Origin: Arcuatula senhousia
Lineage: Eukaryota; Mollusca; Bivalvia; Mytilida; Mytilidae
Length of the DNA: 64,000 bases
Assembly (NCBI GenBank): GCA_963971305.1
Contig: OZ020308.1
Span: 17,703,092 to 17,767,091, forward strand
Direction of reading: 5' to 3'
The notes beneath the pieces were generated by a model. The model had not been told where the DNA came from. It ran no database searches and saw nothing but the letters and a program-made list of their open reading frames with translations. This document shows positions 13,101-23,900 of this stretch, one piece after another; the first letter of the stretch is position 1; each line of letters opens with the position of its first letter. Position numbers and translations under genes: made by a program.

Positions 13101-13450
13101 GCGGAAAAAATGAAGAGATCGCAAATGTCATGACTTTGTACACACATTTCAAAAGAAATTGATGATTAAATCAGGTGTTATGGGGTCAAACTCCTTCTTC
13201 ATTAAGATGATTATATCCGGTAGTAATAAAAAACACAACACGGTTGAGATAAATAATAGGGACAGTAGAAATAATAAAATACCTTAATTCCTGAAATCCT
13301 GTCCAAATCTACAGTGTCTGTTAGATGTCCACTGCTCTTAAGCTTTACATGTTCTCCGCTTTCTGGGTGCTGATAATCTATATCATGTTGAAATGGTACC
13401 CCTTCCACCATAACAAGGAGAGCACACAAAGATACCCAACTTAACGCCAT
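4054..13450 (-). CDS. gene A: unrecognised secreted protein, seven exons, 3' end missing
   Basis: Seven exons on the minus strand join with matching splice phases: 13450-13283, 11590-11379, 11071-10733, 10345-10285, 9847-9586, 4681-4554 and 4127-4054. Together they give 414 codons plus 2 nt. The N-terminus MALSWVSLCALLVMVEG is a typical signal peptide, so the product should be secreted or luminal. The rest is polar, with several N-glycosylation motifs and only a few cysteines, including a CKEC pair in exon 3. I do not recognise the family. The last exon ends in phase 2 at a good donor (GTAAGT), so more coding sequence must follow to the left; none was found with confidence between the satellite and the window edge. 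Confidence 0.72.
4554..4681 (-). CDS. gene A exon 6
   Basis: A 128-nt exon between CTGTTTTAG and CAAAAG|GTAGGA. It starts in phase 1 and ends in phase 0, matching both neighbours. It encodes a polar, Thr/Ser-rich stretch (DGYVTANNWTIKKDESETK) with one N-glycosylation site. Confidence 0.7.
4980..8625. repeat. 47-bp minisatellite with higher-order structure
   Basis: About 75 copies of a 47-bp unit built on ATTGAAATCACGCTTGAGAC followed by CGTTGATTACTAGTAACTTTG. Each unit holds the 10-bp palindrome TTACTAGTAA. Variant units (for example with ACTTTTTGTTACAAGTAAC) recur in the same order: the block around 5228 reappears at 6441, giving a higher-order period of about 1213 bp, near 26 units. The array fills most of the intron between gene A exons 5 and 6. 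Directly adjacent copies without unique spacers exclude a CRISPR array. Confidence 0.93.
8797..9288. mobile_element. nested MITE with about 140-bp terminal inverted repeats
   Basis: The left arm (about 8802-8939) begins CTCTTCAAAAAAAGTTACGC. The right arm (about 9145-9283) is its near-perfect reverse complement and ends GCGTAACTTTTTTTGCAGAG. TA lies at both borders, as expected for a Tc1/mariner-type target, although the family cannot be fixed without a transposase. Confidence 0.82.
9361..9386. repeat. perfect 26-bp palindrome with CACGTG core
   Basis: ATACTATTTCCAC is followed directly by its reverse complement. The centre is the E-box CACGTG. Confidence 0.92.
9586..9847 (-). CDS. gene A exon 5: beta-rich segment
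   Basis: A 262-nt exon between TTTTTTAG and ATAG|GTAAAT. The alternating pattern in ILVTAPRVLFTIPVAVV and VTLTVNYDSETIVNVNM suggests a beta-sandwich segment. It ends in phase 1, and the next exon is found some 4.9 kb further on, past the minisatellite. Confidence 0.78.
10285..10345 (-). CDS. gene A exon 4 (small)
   Basis: A 61-nt exon between ATTTTCAG and AAG|GTATTT. Its phase (2 in, 0 out) links exons 3 and 5 without a break, and it encodes about 20 residues beginning FGIVIKKN. Confidence 0.72.
10733..11071 (-). CDS. gene A exon 3
   Basis: Acceptor TTTTCAG and donor TT|GTAAGT bound a 339-nt exon that continues in frame from exon 2. It has an arginine-rich patch (DVRRRHRRY), a WNFDLDKK segment and, near its end, FACKECHG. 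The arginine patch could be a proprotein-convertase site; that is inference only. Confidence 0.78.
11379..11590 (-). CDS. gene A exon 2
   Basis: The acceptor TTTTAG precedes AGAGTT and the donor is GG|GTAAGT. The exon is in phase 0 at its start, in agreement with exon 1, and in phase 2 at its end. It reads through 70 codons with two cysteines (VICEK and WDCNRN) and alternating hydrophobic residues suggesting beta strands. No family recognised. Confidence 0.78.
11600..12540. other. intron 1 of gene A, no gene seen
   Basis: AT-rich sequence with no reading frame or RNA gene that I can support. The part at 11710-11760 (CCACCACCGACAAAGCTTGG) looks like the edge of a dispersed repeat, but no partner copy is visible here. 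Confidence 0.5.
12541..13029. repeat. 30-bp minisatellite, 16 copies
   Basis: Sixteen almost identical units GTCACCAACGTACAACATAT plus GCATGTAAAG stand head to tail in intron 1 of gene A. The unit length is a multiple of three and carries no stop in several frames, so long repetitive reading frames run across it on both strands; these are not genes. Each unit contains the overlapping palindromic hexamers CATATG and ATGCAT. Confidence 0.95.
13283..13450 (-). CDS. gene A exon 1: signal peptide exon
   Basis: Fifty-six codons start at the ATG at 13450 and end exactly at codon 56 before GTATTT. Residues 1-17 are a short hydrophobic leader with small residues at its end, fitting a signal peptide. 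The rest is polar (HPESGEHVKLKSSG) and could be a short propeptide or the mature N-terminus. Start chosen because the leader lies directly behind it. Confidence 0.8.
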
Positions 13451-14260
13451 GTTTCTCTAGACCATACTAAAACTTGGTAAATATATTATAGATTTTATCT
13501 ATTGATTTTGTTGGATTTGAGAGCTCTTTTAAGGACACGAGATAAGTTTTTATAAATAATCAGTTTTATGATTACAGGCCACTTTAAAATTGTATTAGTT
13601 TAAGATTGGAGAAAAACTAACATATAAGTAAAGATGATTTTACCTTGGTAATACCATTCAATAGCCAAACATTGTACAATTTTATGTATTTATGGTATTT
13701 ATCATAATTGTTATATATGTTGTTTTAATATGAAACAATGCAATTTTTAGTACAAATCACAATGATGCGATCAAGAATTGAAATAAAAAGTTCCATCTAT
13801 ATAACAAGTATTTATACAGAAATACTGTTAACTTTTGAGCCTGAAGGTTTCCCGCAACTATCACATGAACATGTCCTAAGGGAGCAATCATTTGATTTGA
13901 ATGAAGTGGGTAGCTATGGATATATATATTTTCATCCTGTCTTTTTATTTTCGGAAGAATTGGAGCCTCGATTTTTTTTCGCGCAATTTTATTTTATTTT
14001 AGAATTTACCTGAAATTTTAAGACAAAAACCACCACACTGCTTTTTTTAAATTCATATCACTGTACTGCTTTTATATTTCTCCGACTTCTTGCTTTTTTA
14101 TTTAAAATTTCACCATAGCCCCGTTCCTCTCCCCACTGTGATGAATGAGAATGCTAGAGAAGAACCCCTGGGTTTCCGAGGATTTATTTATATATATTTT
14201 AGCGACCTTAACAAGCTTTTGTCATTAATCTTGAAAACTCTGTAGATTGTAAATATCACT
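13451..14260. other. 5' flank of gene A, no gene seen
   Basis: AT-rich sequence before the signal-peptide exon. A TATA-like run (TATAATATATTTACC on the minus strand, near 13480-13494) lies about 35 nt before the ATG, but with no transcript data a promoter cannot be called. Confidence 0.4.
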
Positions 14261-14269
14261 GTTGTGTCA

Positions 14270-14860
14270 TATTTGTTTATTCCACTTCTCTTTTTATTTA
14301 TTGGTGTATTTTGTTTATTCCACTTCTCTTTTTATTTACTGGGTGTATTTTGTATATTCCACTTCTCTTTTTATTTACTTGGTGTATTAGGTTTATTCCA
14401 CTTCTCTTTTTATTTACTGGGTGTATTTTGTTTATTCCACTTCCCTTTTTATTTATTGGTGTATTTTGTTTATTCCACTTCTCTTTTTATTTACTGGGTG
14501 TATTTTGTAAATTCCACTTCTCTTTTTATTTACTGGATGTATTTTGTTTATTTTTCTTTTTATTTACTTGGTGTATTAGGTTTATTCCACTTCTCTTTTT
14601 ATTTACTGGGTGTATTTTGTTTATTCCACTTCTCTTTTTATTTATTGGTGTATTTTGTTTATTCCACTTCTCTTTTTATTTACTGGGTGTATTTTGTTTA
14701 TTCCACTTCTTTTATTATTTACTGGGTGTATTATGTTATTCGACTTCTTTAATGTCTTTAATCATTTACTGGGTCTATTTTGTATATTCCACTTCTCTTT
14801 TTATTTACTGGGTGTATTTTGTTTATTCCACTTCTCTTTTCTTATTTACAGGGTGTATAA
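14270..14860. repeat. 39-bp minisatellite, about 15 copies
   Basis: Units read TTTATTCCACTTCTCTTTTT followed by ATTTACTGGGTGTATTTTG, with some one-base variants. The array starts about 800 bp upstream of gene A. Open frames across it are again artefacts of a unit length divisible by three. Confidence 0.93.
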
Positions 14861-15559
14861 ACCGCAAGACCACTAGACATGCGTAGACTATGAATTAAAT
14901 GCGGATTGAAGAGTTTCTACTTTATAATTTGAATGTGTATTATGTAATGTTTTATACATTTTTTTTTGTTGGTATTTCATTAAAACCATTTACCGAACAT
15001 TAGATGGTTATAGTCTTTGTTTTTAAATTTGCACCCAATTTAGATGTTTCTCACCTGAAGTACTGTTGTCATTGAAAGTTTTGCTTACAAATAAAAGGAA
15101 CAGTTTCATTATGTTTTTTCTGAAGTTTGGTTGCCTTTATTTTTTTTTAAATAAACATGTACTGTTTGGAAAAAGAGTACACAGTCAAAAGATAATCCTT
15201 GTTTGCTTCGATCATTGATTTTATATCTTTCGATTGTGATAATGCGAAAATGTTTTATTAGATAAGTGTGCAAACAAATCATTTTGATCATTTTACCTGA
15301 CTACAAACTTCCTGATTTAGATAGAGACCATGGTATGTAGATTGGTGTAAATAACTACAGTCTTAACAGAATATACCAATCAAAAATCCCATAGACCCCA
15401 TGCTTTGAAAAAGATGACAGAATCGTGGCAGATTTTCAACATTTAGATTAGCAGCTCAAGGACATTTACATGAATGTTTAATCGCATGAAACCTTTTATT
15501 TTTTATCATTAGTTTAAAGATCACGTCGAAATAATAACACCTAAAGAATTAGGCATTTT

Positions 15560-15915
15560 GTTTAAAATCAGCCCTGTCATTATGAATGCCGGGGTCGTCA
15601 GACTGCAAACCAAAGTCGGTCAACATGTGTTGAGAAGGCCAAGCTTCATGCACATAAAAGATCCCTTTGTGGACCACCAAGTAGTGCACCACATAGGCTA
15701 AATTTCCAACCCTACCCACCTCTCACTTTTTCTGTGGTTCTTCAAAACTTGTTTTTTGCTTTTTTTCCCACCCTACCCCACCCCCATATTTCACATTATC
15801 ATCATCATCATCATCATCATTTCATGTTCATTTTATCACCATTTTCATGTTCTTTGCCTTCAAATAACCTAATAGTGTTGCGAAGGCGTAAAACACCCAC
15901 TCACTCAAAAACCCT
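15560..15915 (+). mobile_element. SINE-like repeat with CACCCACTCACTCA tail
   Basis: The sequence ends in TTGCGAAGGCGTAAAACACC followed by CACTCACTCA, and its body contains CATAAAAGATCCCTTTGTGG and an (ATC)n run at 15799-15822. A related copy lies at 49250-49425. Tails of this form are common in mollusc SINEs; no tRNA-like head is clear here. Confidence 0.5.
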
Positions 15916-16125
15916 TATGAGGAACACACCGTTTAACTGGAATGGTTTCTTGAGGTCATAAAATTATTTATTTTTGGAACGCCTCGCGACAATATTTTTT
16001 TCATTATAAACATTATTTTGTATATTTTTTTTATCTTAGCCTCTGGTCCCAAAATACTTTTTTCATCAAAAATCATTTTCAAAATTATATTTTTTTAGAA
16101 AAACCAAACCCCAATTTTAAGTCAA

Positions 16126-16431
16126 ATGATCGGTCCCAAAAATAAAAGGCCAAAAAATGAAAACAAATACGTAATAACATCTCTTTTGGTGATTTCCACA
16201 TTCCTTTTCTGGGTTAAACCTCAGTTAAACAGAAAATTCTTTAATCTTAAAACCATTAACACTACAAATATCAAGAAAAAGTTAATGTTGCCTCCCGAAA
16301 AATCGTCTCACAATTTGACCTCGTTCAATCTATTTGAAGATGACAAGGGAAATAATATAGAGTTAAAGAAAGTAATCCCAAGGCTCGAAACCAAGTTTCA
16401 GAACCATGCATATTGTTCAAACATTTGTTAA
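16126..16431 (+). CDS. unrecognised 101-codon reading frame
   Basis: A lysine- and asparagine-rich frame with one hydrophobic segment near residues 17-30 (VITSLLVISTFLFWV). Nothing in it is recognised and no splice or promoter context supports it. It may be a remnant of a repeat or simply chance in AT-rich DNA. Confidence 0.15.
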   Translation: MIGPKNKRPKNENKYVITSLLVISTFLFWVKPQLNRKFFNLKTINTTNIKKKLMLPPEKSSHNLTSFNLFEDDKGNNIELKKVIPRLETKFQNHAYCSNIC

Positions 16432-17225
16432 ATATGGTTACCCAAAAGCTAAAATGTTTTACTCAGTTTATGCCCACGATCATCCAAAAAATTTGAAAAA
16501 GATGATCTGATCGGGTTTTCCCAAACTACAAAAAGTAATAATATGTTCTACCCGGGTTCTGTGTGTCCGAATATACGATGGGATACTATAAACTATTACG
16601 TTCTGGTAGACTGTTGATCATGAGTTAACCCTAGAAGAGTAATTTTTTTATTAATAGCTAGGTAGGGTCATGCGCACTCTATTTATAATCTTAAGACGTT
16701 TACTCTATTATCGAATTTACTAGTGTACTTTTTTGTCAACAGAACTGCATATACACTAGTCATTACTGACAAAATAAACGACTGTCAGGCGTTATGCTAC
16801 TGATGATTTAAAATAATAATCGTGAAATAGTGTCTAAATGACTGTTTGCATTTGTCATTGTTGGGACAGCGGTTTCTATCGACTTTTGCATCAAACAGAT
16901 TTTATTTGCTTCTGTTAAACAATGACTGACCCAACGTTTTTTAGTTGTGTCAGTCGTTTAACAACTATTTCAACTTAATATGCATTGGGTCAAACACTAA
17001 ACAATTGATTCAACTAATTTTGCGCTGGTACAGTCATTTAACAGTTGTTCCAATTTCTATAATATTGTTTGTTGGTCACTATTATGCCCCTTAAGATGAC
17101 AATTTCTGTAAATTTCATTTAAAAAAGACGTACCTTTCACCCCTAATACCCAAATATACGTCATTCCTAGCCCTAAAAGGTTACTTGTATTGTGATATCC
17201 ATTATATTATATACTCATATAAAAT
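16432..17225. other. intergenic, no gene seen
   Basis: AT-rich sequence with a loose internal similarity: CAGTCGTTTAACAACTATTTC at about 16960 and CAGTCATTTAACAGTTGTTC at about 17031. No coding or RNA gene is supported. Confidence 0.4.
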
Positions 17226-17615
17226 CTTTATTGTGATTCGCTTAGACGTGGACACGTGACATGTGATATTTCAGTGGGTCAACCGGTAACCGTTGGGTGG
17301 CATGGTAAGGTAACCCTCTCGTGAGATTTTGCACGTGAACCCTACGTTTTCTTCAACATTGTATGAAGTGTAATTTTTCCAATGGAAAAGGGTTAAATTG
17401 TCCGAAATATGTTTCGAAATTAAATATTGAATTGTTTCATTTATATAAAAATATTCGACATAATATAACAGTTATCACCCTAGATGATATATGACCCGGC
17501 TTTTCTTTCCCCTCGAAAAGTAAGGTCACACTCGGGGCAAGCCCTCGGGAGACCTTATTTTCTCGGGAAAAGAAACCACCGGGTCATATTCCAACTAGCG
17601 TGATAATTGTAGAGT
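17226..17615. repeat. dispersed foldback repeat, copy 1
   Basis: The sequence from CGTGACATGTGATATTTCAG onward recurs at 28570-28850. Its second half (17467-17611) folds back on itself: ACAGTTATCACCCTAG faces an imperfect reverse complement near 17600, with a GC-rich tip around CTCGGGGCAAGCCCTCGGGA. Confidence 0.65.
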
Positions 17616-18473
17616 ATCACATGTTCTAAATGTATTTTGTTTCATATCAAACACATACAGATTTTTAAACTAATTCCCTAAATTTGAGTTTTTATGTAAA
17701 ATGATCAAAAATGTCATTTTCCTAGGGCCTTGGCTAAGTCAAAATGTATAATCCCAGATTGGCTTATTGGTATGTGTGTCCTGATATATGTTATTGATTT
17801 TGAATTTCTAAAAGATACAATAACTACCCTCAAAATAGCAAATTTTAGCATTTTTGAGCAGTCATGAATATTGAAAGTCCTTCCTTACGGTACTAGAGGA
17901 ACAAAATTATGAATTAAGAATAATGCACTGTATTTGAAAGACAAAACATCAGTATTTTAAAAAAAATATCGCTACCATTTTCATTCCATCTGCGTAAACT
18001 GAAAAAAACGAATGAAAAACAAAACAATGAAAATGTAAAATTTTCAAATAAAATTTGATTGAAATCACCGATAAAGCTGATGAAACCTATATATGTAGCC
18101 ATTGAGGCCTGAAGGGCAGCTATCTTGGATATTTTAAAGAAATGAATTTGCCTTATAAGATGATTTTTCAGTTACACTATACCTTTTACAAAAATGAAAA
18201 CATTGCTTTTGGACAATTTTGCATGGTTTTCTCATGAACAGGCTTTTAATAGTATTTGGTCTATTCTGCCCACTCCCATTCAGAAGTGTGGACATTTTTC
18301 AGTTACTACATTCGCTTGCCTGCTGTCGCCCATGATAATGACTTATGATATGTTCTATGTCCTATTTTATATTTCGATTAAGCTATTATCTGCTTTTTTT
18401 CGTATATTCGTTTGAAAAAAAAATGGTTTGGTAGTGCAAATACTAAACAAGGGGTTGCACTAAGTCGTGCTAA

Positions 18474-19209
18474 GCATACCCCCACTCGGCCATTCAGAAA
18501 ACAGGAAGTAGATGACCGACTGACCTGGAAAGGGGAGGCACGATACAACTCATCATGCTAAAGCTGTATACCAAATTTAAAATAAATCCCTTCGCTAGAA
18601 GCCGAGAAATCTGTTACGAAAAATTGTCTATTTTTGACCCATAAAAAGTCTAAGTCAGCTCAGAAAACAGGAAGTAGAAGATGGACTGACCTGGAAAGGG
18701 GAGGCACGGTATAACTAATCATGCTGAAGCTGTGTACCAAATTTGAAACCAATCCATCCAGTAAACGCCATGAAATCTGTTACGAAAAATTTCACTTTTC
18801 AAATTTTTTACCCTAAAAAGTCTTGAGTCGGCTCGAAAAACAGGAAGTAGATGATGGACTGACCTGGAAAGGGGAGGCACGGTATAACTCATCATGCTGA
18901 AGCTGTGTACCAAATTTGAAACCAATCTATCCAGTAGAAGCCGAGAAATCTGTTACGAAAAATTTCACATTTCAATTTTTTTTCCCCTAAAAAAGTCTAA
19001 GTCGGCTTGGAAAACAGGAAGTAGATGATGGACTGACCTGGAAAGGGTAGGCATAGTATAACTCATCATGCTGAAGCTGTGTACCAAATTTGAAACCAAT
19101 CCATCCAGTAGAAGCAGAGAAATTGAACCGTACGGACAGACGGACGGACAGACGGACGGACGGACAAGGTGATTGCAATATAGCCCCCTCTCTTACGAGT
19201 GGGGGTATA
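18474..19209. mobile_element. modular element F1: four tandem units, ATACCCC ends, GGAC tract
   Basis: The ends are a perfect 13-bp inverted repeat: ATACCCCCACTCG at 18476-18488 and CGAGTGGGGGTAT at 19196-19208. Inside stand four tandem units of about 165-176 bp, each starting near AAAACAGGAAGTAGATGATG and carrying TACCAAATTTGAAACCAATC. A GACGGACGGACGGAC tract lies just before the right end. No coding capacity is seen, so the element must be non-autonomous. A shorter relative lies at 53075-53430. Confidence 0.75.
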
Positions 19210-19212
19210 ATA

Positions 19213-19400
19213 AAAAACACCAATTTAATATGACACTAATTTTTTTCAACCAAATCATGTTTTTGCGTTTTCTGTTTGGTTGATTTTGTGTTTTTTGAGT
19301 TTCCTCGTGCTGTTCTCGTTCGTCTGTAGCGGTTTTGTCGTTGCCTTTTCGGACTTTTAACATCCGAAAGCCCCATTGGTGACTCTTTGCTTCTTTCAAA
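19213..19400 (+). repeat. 3' tail of reverse-transcriptase element family RT-2
   Basis: The end TTTTAACATCCGAAAGCCCC plus ATTGGTGACTCTTTGCTTCT matches the copy at 49553-49770 and, more loosely, the tail of the RT fragment at 22138-23208. It looks like a severely 5'-truncated insertion. Confidence 0.6.
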
Positions 19401-19420
19401 GAAAAAATATCACTAAATAA

Positions 19421-20080
19421 TTAAAGACATAGAACCTATCAATTTCGCAATTTTTTCACATTGAATAAAAATAACATAATAAATCAAAAGTATACATTCT
19501 AAAACTTATCTTTACCGACATATAAACTCATTTTTTACAGCTTTATATAAAATTTTCTTATTTTAATATTTAGTATTGTCCAACATAAATATTTACTTTT
19601 GGTAAACCGTTATTCACGTGACCTTTACTGGGTGCTGGTAAACTGTGAAACAAAATGAAACCAAAACAAGACGAAAACAAAACGAAATCGGTAAATTAAG
19701 AAAACGACTGGTATCGGGTAAAATCGATTCAATTTTTTTTTTTCCGGTTTCACACGATTTCTTTTCCTGTCTGTGCAGATTTCGGTTGCTTAATTTACTA
19801 TTTTTGTTTCCTTCTTGATCGATTTTGTTTTTGCTCCGTTCCATTTTAGTTAATTTTCGTTTCTCAATTTAACGAACGCAAGTGTTTACATTTTATAATT
19901 AGTTTGTCCTCTTTTTTGACACTGCGTATTTTTAGCAGTTTTCTCTCGAAAAGAATACTTTCTGGTAGATATTTTTGAAAACTAACAGTGTCTTTAAAGG
20001 TTTTACAGGTGTTATTTTCAAATAGTGTAATTTCATTGTTTTTAAAAAAATTGCGAAAATGATAGGTTCTATGTCTTTAA
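19421..20080. mobile_element. 660-bp element with about 38-bp inverted ends
   Basis: TTAAAGACATAGAACCTATC at 19421 faces GATAGGTTCTATGTCTTTAA, which ends at 20080. The repeats continue with CGCAATTTTTT on both sides. Nothing coding is supported inside, so this is a MITE-like element of unknown family. Confidence 0.7.
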
Positions 20081-20654
20081 TAAAAGGCTTATTGTATGAG
20101 TCCTGAGAAATATATTCCTCACACTCGCACGAAACAACACTTCCCGATGCTAACGAGTCGTAAAGATCCATTTGAAAGCACTATTTGAAATACTGAAAAC
20201 AAAATGACAGAAAACATTGATTTTTAGAATTTATTTTGATAAATATCAGGAAATAAGTATGAACATTAGGAGTTAATTTTTATGTTAAATGAGTCGCTTG
20301 AAAGGTCGTAATACTATAGCATACTAACTTTAGATTGACTGTTCTCAAAAGGTAATTTGAAAGTTCAAAAAGGGTGCTAACAATTACCAAAATGCACCAA
20401 TGTATAAAGTTTAATAGAAAAAAATGAAAACAATAATTAAAACTCTGAAGTTGTATTGATAGATAAAACAAATTGTCAAAGAAGATGGATGGATAAACAT
20501 AACTAATAACTAGCAATAACAAAAATACATAAAGCAGTCTAAAATACAAAAAAAAGTAAAAAAAAATTATAAACGAATGGACGGACTAAATCAAAATGTG
20601 AAACTAGTACTCAAATTGTGATGTGATACAATATAGGTGTTATTTATGGATAAG
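20081..20654. other. 3' flank of gene B
   Basis: AT-rich sequence downstream of the gene B stop codon. On the minus strand an AATAAA occurs near 20230, about 420 nt after the stop, and may serve as the polyadenylation signal. Nothing else is supported. Confidence 0.45.
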
Positions 20655-20923
20655 TTAGCGTAACATAATTGTTTTTCTGTAAGATGTCGATTTTCCAGAA
20701 AAACTAGTCCCAGTAACTGTAACATAGATCTGGGAAATACCATCCTGAACATCGATGTCGACCGACGTTCCCCTTGTAGCTATCGGCATGACTACGTCGC
20801 TAGAACCTTCAGTGGATCCGACAGAAACTTCGTACATCAACACACGAGGAATGGCTTTGAAGACATTTGTCCATTGAACAATGTATTTATTGGCTGTGGA
20901 ATGGTTTAGTCTGAACGTCTCAC
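20655..20923 (-). CDS. gene B last exon: C-terminal FN3-like domain and stop
   Basis: A 269-nt exon, phase 1 in, with NKYIVQWTNVFKAIPRVLMY and an EVSVGSTEGSSDV turn, then ISQIYVTVTGTSFSGKSTS and the stop TAA at 20657-20655. There is no hydrophobic tail, lipid anchor signal or cytoplasmic segment. Confidence 0.86.
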
Positions 20924-23900
20924 CTAAAATAAACAAGTCCGTACAATACAATTTACATTTCTTATAAGGATAATCAAAAGCAGCAAACAAAAAATTGCTC
21001 ATGTGTTCATTTTTTCGTCCATTTATAAAGTTGTTTATGGGAAGCCTCAAGTTTACTTTTGTGCAATATAAATAACAGGTAAACATTTACTCTCTAATTT
21101 ACTGTTTTCTTCCTTAAACATATAATCTGCATTATCCTTAATATTCAAGATTGTTCTTTTTGTCATTTACACACTGCCTTTACTACATTTATGATATGTT
21201 GTTGAAATTTGTCTTATTATAAAGAAATATTGTGAACAAAAATTTAACGATAAAGTTAAAATACCTGTCAGCATTGATGGCCTGTTGTCCACATGTACAG
21301 TCTTATTGATGACATCACTTGTCTGTCCTCCGACATTAACAGCCTGGATGTTGAATGTGTAATCTTTTACATCATCAAGACTACGGAAGCGAACATAATT
21401 TTTGTCTTGAATATTCAACCAGTCGTTCGTTCCATCGACCCTGACTTTGTAGGATGTTATTCCTGAGGAGTCAATGAAATCGTTCCATCCAAGGACGACA
21501 GATGTCGATTCCTGTGAGGTTGCCATGTTCCTCGTGACGTCAATGCTGGCATCGATATTTGCGTTAGAGCTATCAGGTTTATTGGTAGACACAATAAGAG
21601 GACCACGATGAACAGAGCCTGTAAGCTCCACTTTATTGATGCAGTCCAGTGTTATGTATAGATGACTGCCATGAAGAACATTGGATGGGATAGATCTTAA
21701 TTCTGTCAAACTGTCTGTCATGGTCCTAGGTATAACATCACAGGACGATGGCGTGGAACCTGTAACACATGTGTAAGTAACACAGTAAAAGATAAACGAC
21801 TTGTAATTCAAAATGATAAAATCAAAAGGAAAAGCCATTGACTTATAATAAGTATTAATCCTTTAACTAAAACAAGAGGCTCCAAGGAGCCTGAATTGCT
21901 CACCTGATCTCTTATGCTAAAGCCTCTTATAATAAGCTGGTGTGAAACATGGTCTACATGAACTTGGTAAGTAACATTTAAGAAACAAGTTACGATGACA
22001 CATAACACCCTTAAGATCAAGAATACAAAGTTACAAAGTTTTCAATTTGAAAAACCAAACAAGTTAAAAGGGGGATAATTCTTAAACAGTTGATCGGATA
22101 ATTTTGACCCTGAATCCATTTTGTAGATTGCAATAAGCTGAACAAAGAAGCAAAGGTGTACCAAAGGGGTAATCAGTATCATAAAACCGTAAAGACAAAG
22201 ACAAAACCGGCAGACAAAAATCATCACAACAAAACAAACCACATAACAACATAAAACACAAACACACATAACAACAAAACCGCATTCAGCAACGCGAACT
22301 CAAGTCGAAACGAGAGTGAACTCAGGTGCTCCGGAAGAGTAAGCAGTTCCTGCTTGCTATAACACACCCGTCACGTTGCCAAAGATTGATTAAGTGTTGG
22401 TAAAATCCGGAAAGGATGACATTACAAAACTCTATGTCAAACCAACATCTGTGCTCATCTGAGAGATAGAAATCCCGTATTTGTTTACAAGCACATGATG
22501 ACGTCCGTAAAATTTCTTGAGTGATGACAACAACCTGGGAGCAACGTACCCCTGTGTTAACAATTTGCTTGTCAGCCGTGTGGCTCTATCAAGGAAGTCG
22601 TTGTACTCCCCACATGCTCTGGAATAGCGAATCAATTGTGATACGTATACTCCATATGCTGGAGCGGACGGAATGTTGCTACACAGAAAGGGAAAGTTAA
22701 CTATTGAAAAGTTGAAGTCATCACGTTTGTCATAGAGCTTTGTACAAAACCTTCCTTGTGTGTCAATTTCGAGAAATAGATCCAGATATGAAGCGGACCA
22801 CCTAGAATCTGTAGTGTCCTTTATCTCAAGTTCCTTCGGATATATGAGATGTAAATAGTCACCAAATCGAGGATTGTTTAGTGAAAGGACATCATCAATA
22901 TAACGAAATGTGAGATTGAAGGATAAAGCAAGTTTGCGGTCCTTTTTGTCTAGAAGTGATTGTAAGAAGTCCGTTTCATATGAATGAAGAAACAAATCGG
23001 CAAGCAATGGTGCACAATTTGTGCCCATTGGGATACCTATTGTTTGCTGAAAAACACGTCCACCAAACTGTACAAATATGTTGTCGATTAGAAAGTTGAG
23101 CATTTCTATTATTTGATCTTCTGTAAATTTGTTTTTCTTGCTAGACTCTTGGATGACAAAGTAAGTCTTTTTATAACCGACTACGAAATACTTGTACCTG
23201 TACAATTTTGCAATACTAGCTTTTCCTCTAGCTCTTACGGTTTTTAAGATAAGGTTAAAAACTGCGAAAATGGTCAATTTTGATGATTAAGGGGAACAAA
23301 TTCCAATAAGGAGTAGTCCCACAACCTTCGACTCAGTGGAGAGTTTTGTAGAGCTTTTGATGGTAAAACAGGAGGGTTGTTACAGATTTTTCTCTATCTC
23401 TTATACTTTGTGAGCTATAATCCAAAAACAATGGTCCGACCCCCTGTTCTATTTTTAGCAACGGGGACATCTTGGTTGGTCGGTGTGCACTTATTTCACA
23501 CACTTGGTAGAGGATATCCTTAAGATTAAGTGTACAAAGTTTGAAAGCAATCCCTTCAGTGGTTTCAGAGAAGAAGATATTTAAAAATCAGTAAAAATTG
23601 ATGGAAAACGGTTAAAGGGGGATCACTTTTAAACGGTTGATCTGGCAATTTTGACCTTGAAGTCATTTTTGTAGATCTCAATGAGCTTAACACTTGTGCA
23701 ATGCTAACTTCCTCTAGCACTGATATAGTCCAAAAATTACAAAAATGGTCAATTTCGACGATTCACGGGATATAACTCCTATAAGGAGTTGTTGCACAAC
23801 TTCGACTCATAGAGAGATTTGTAGAGCTTTTGTTGTTGAAACAGAAACATTGTTTCAGATTTTTTCTGTCTCTTATACTTTGAGAGCTATAATCCAAAAA

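Noticed and set aside
12382..13124. Three long repetitive reading frames on both strands
   Set aside because: They arise from the 30-bp minisatellite, whose length is a multiple of three.
14264..14886. Hydrophobic repeat proteins on the plus strand
   Set aside because: They are translations of the 39-bp minisatellite.
15734..15961. Plus-strand frame with a histidine run
   Set aside because: The histidines come from an (ATC)n microsatellite inside a SINE-like repeat.
23209..23277. N-terminal extension of the RT-2 reading frame
   Set aside because: These bases match element F3 (compare 23705-23760), so they do not belong to the reverse transcriptase.
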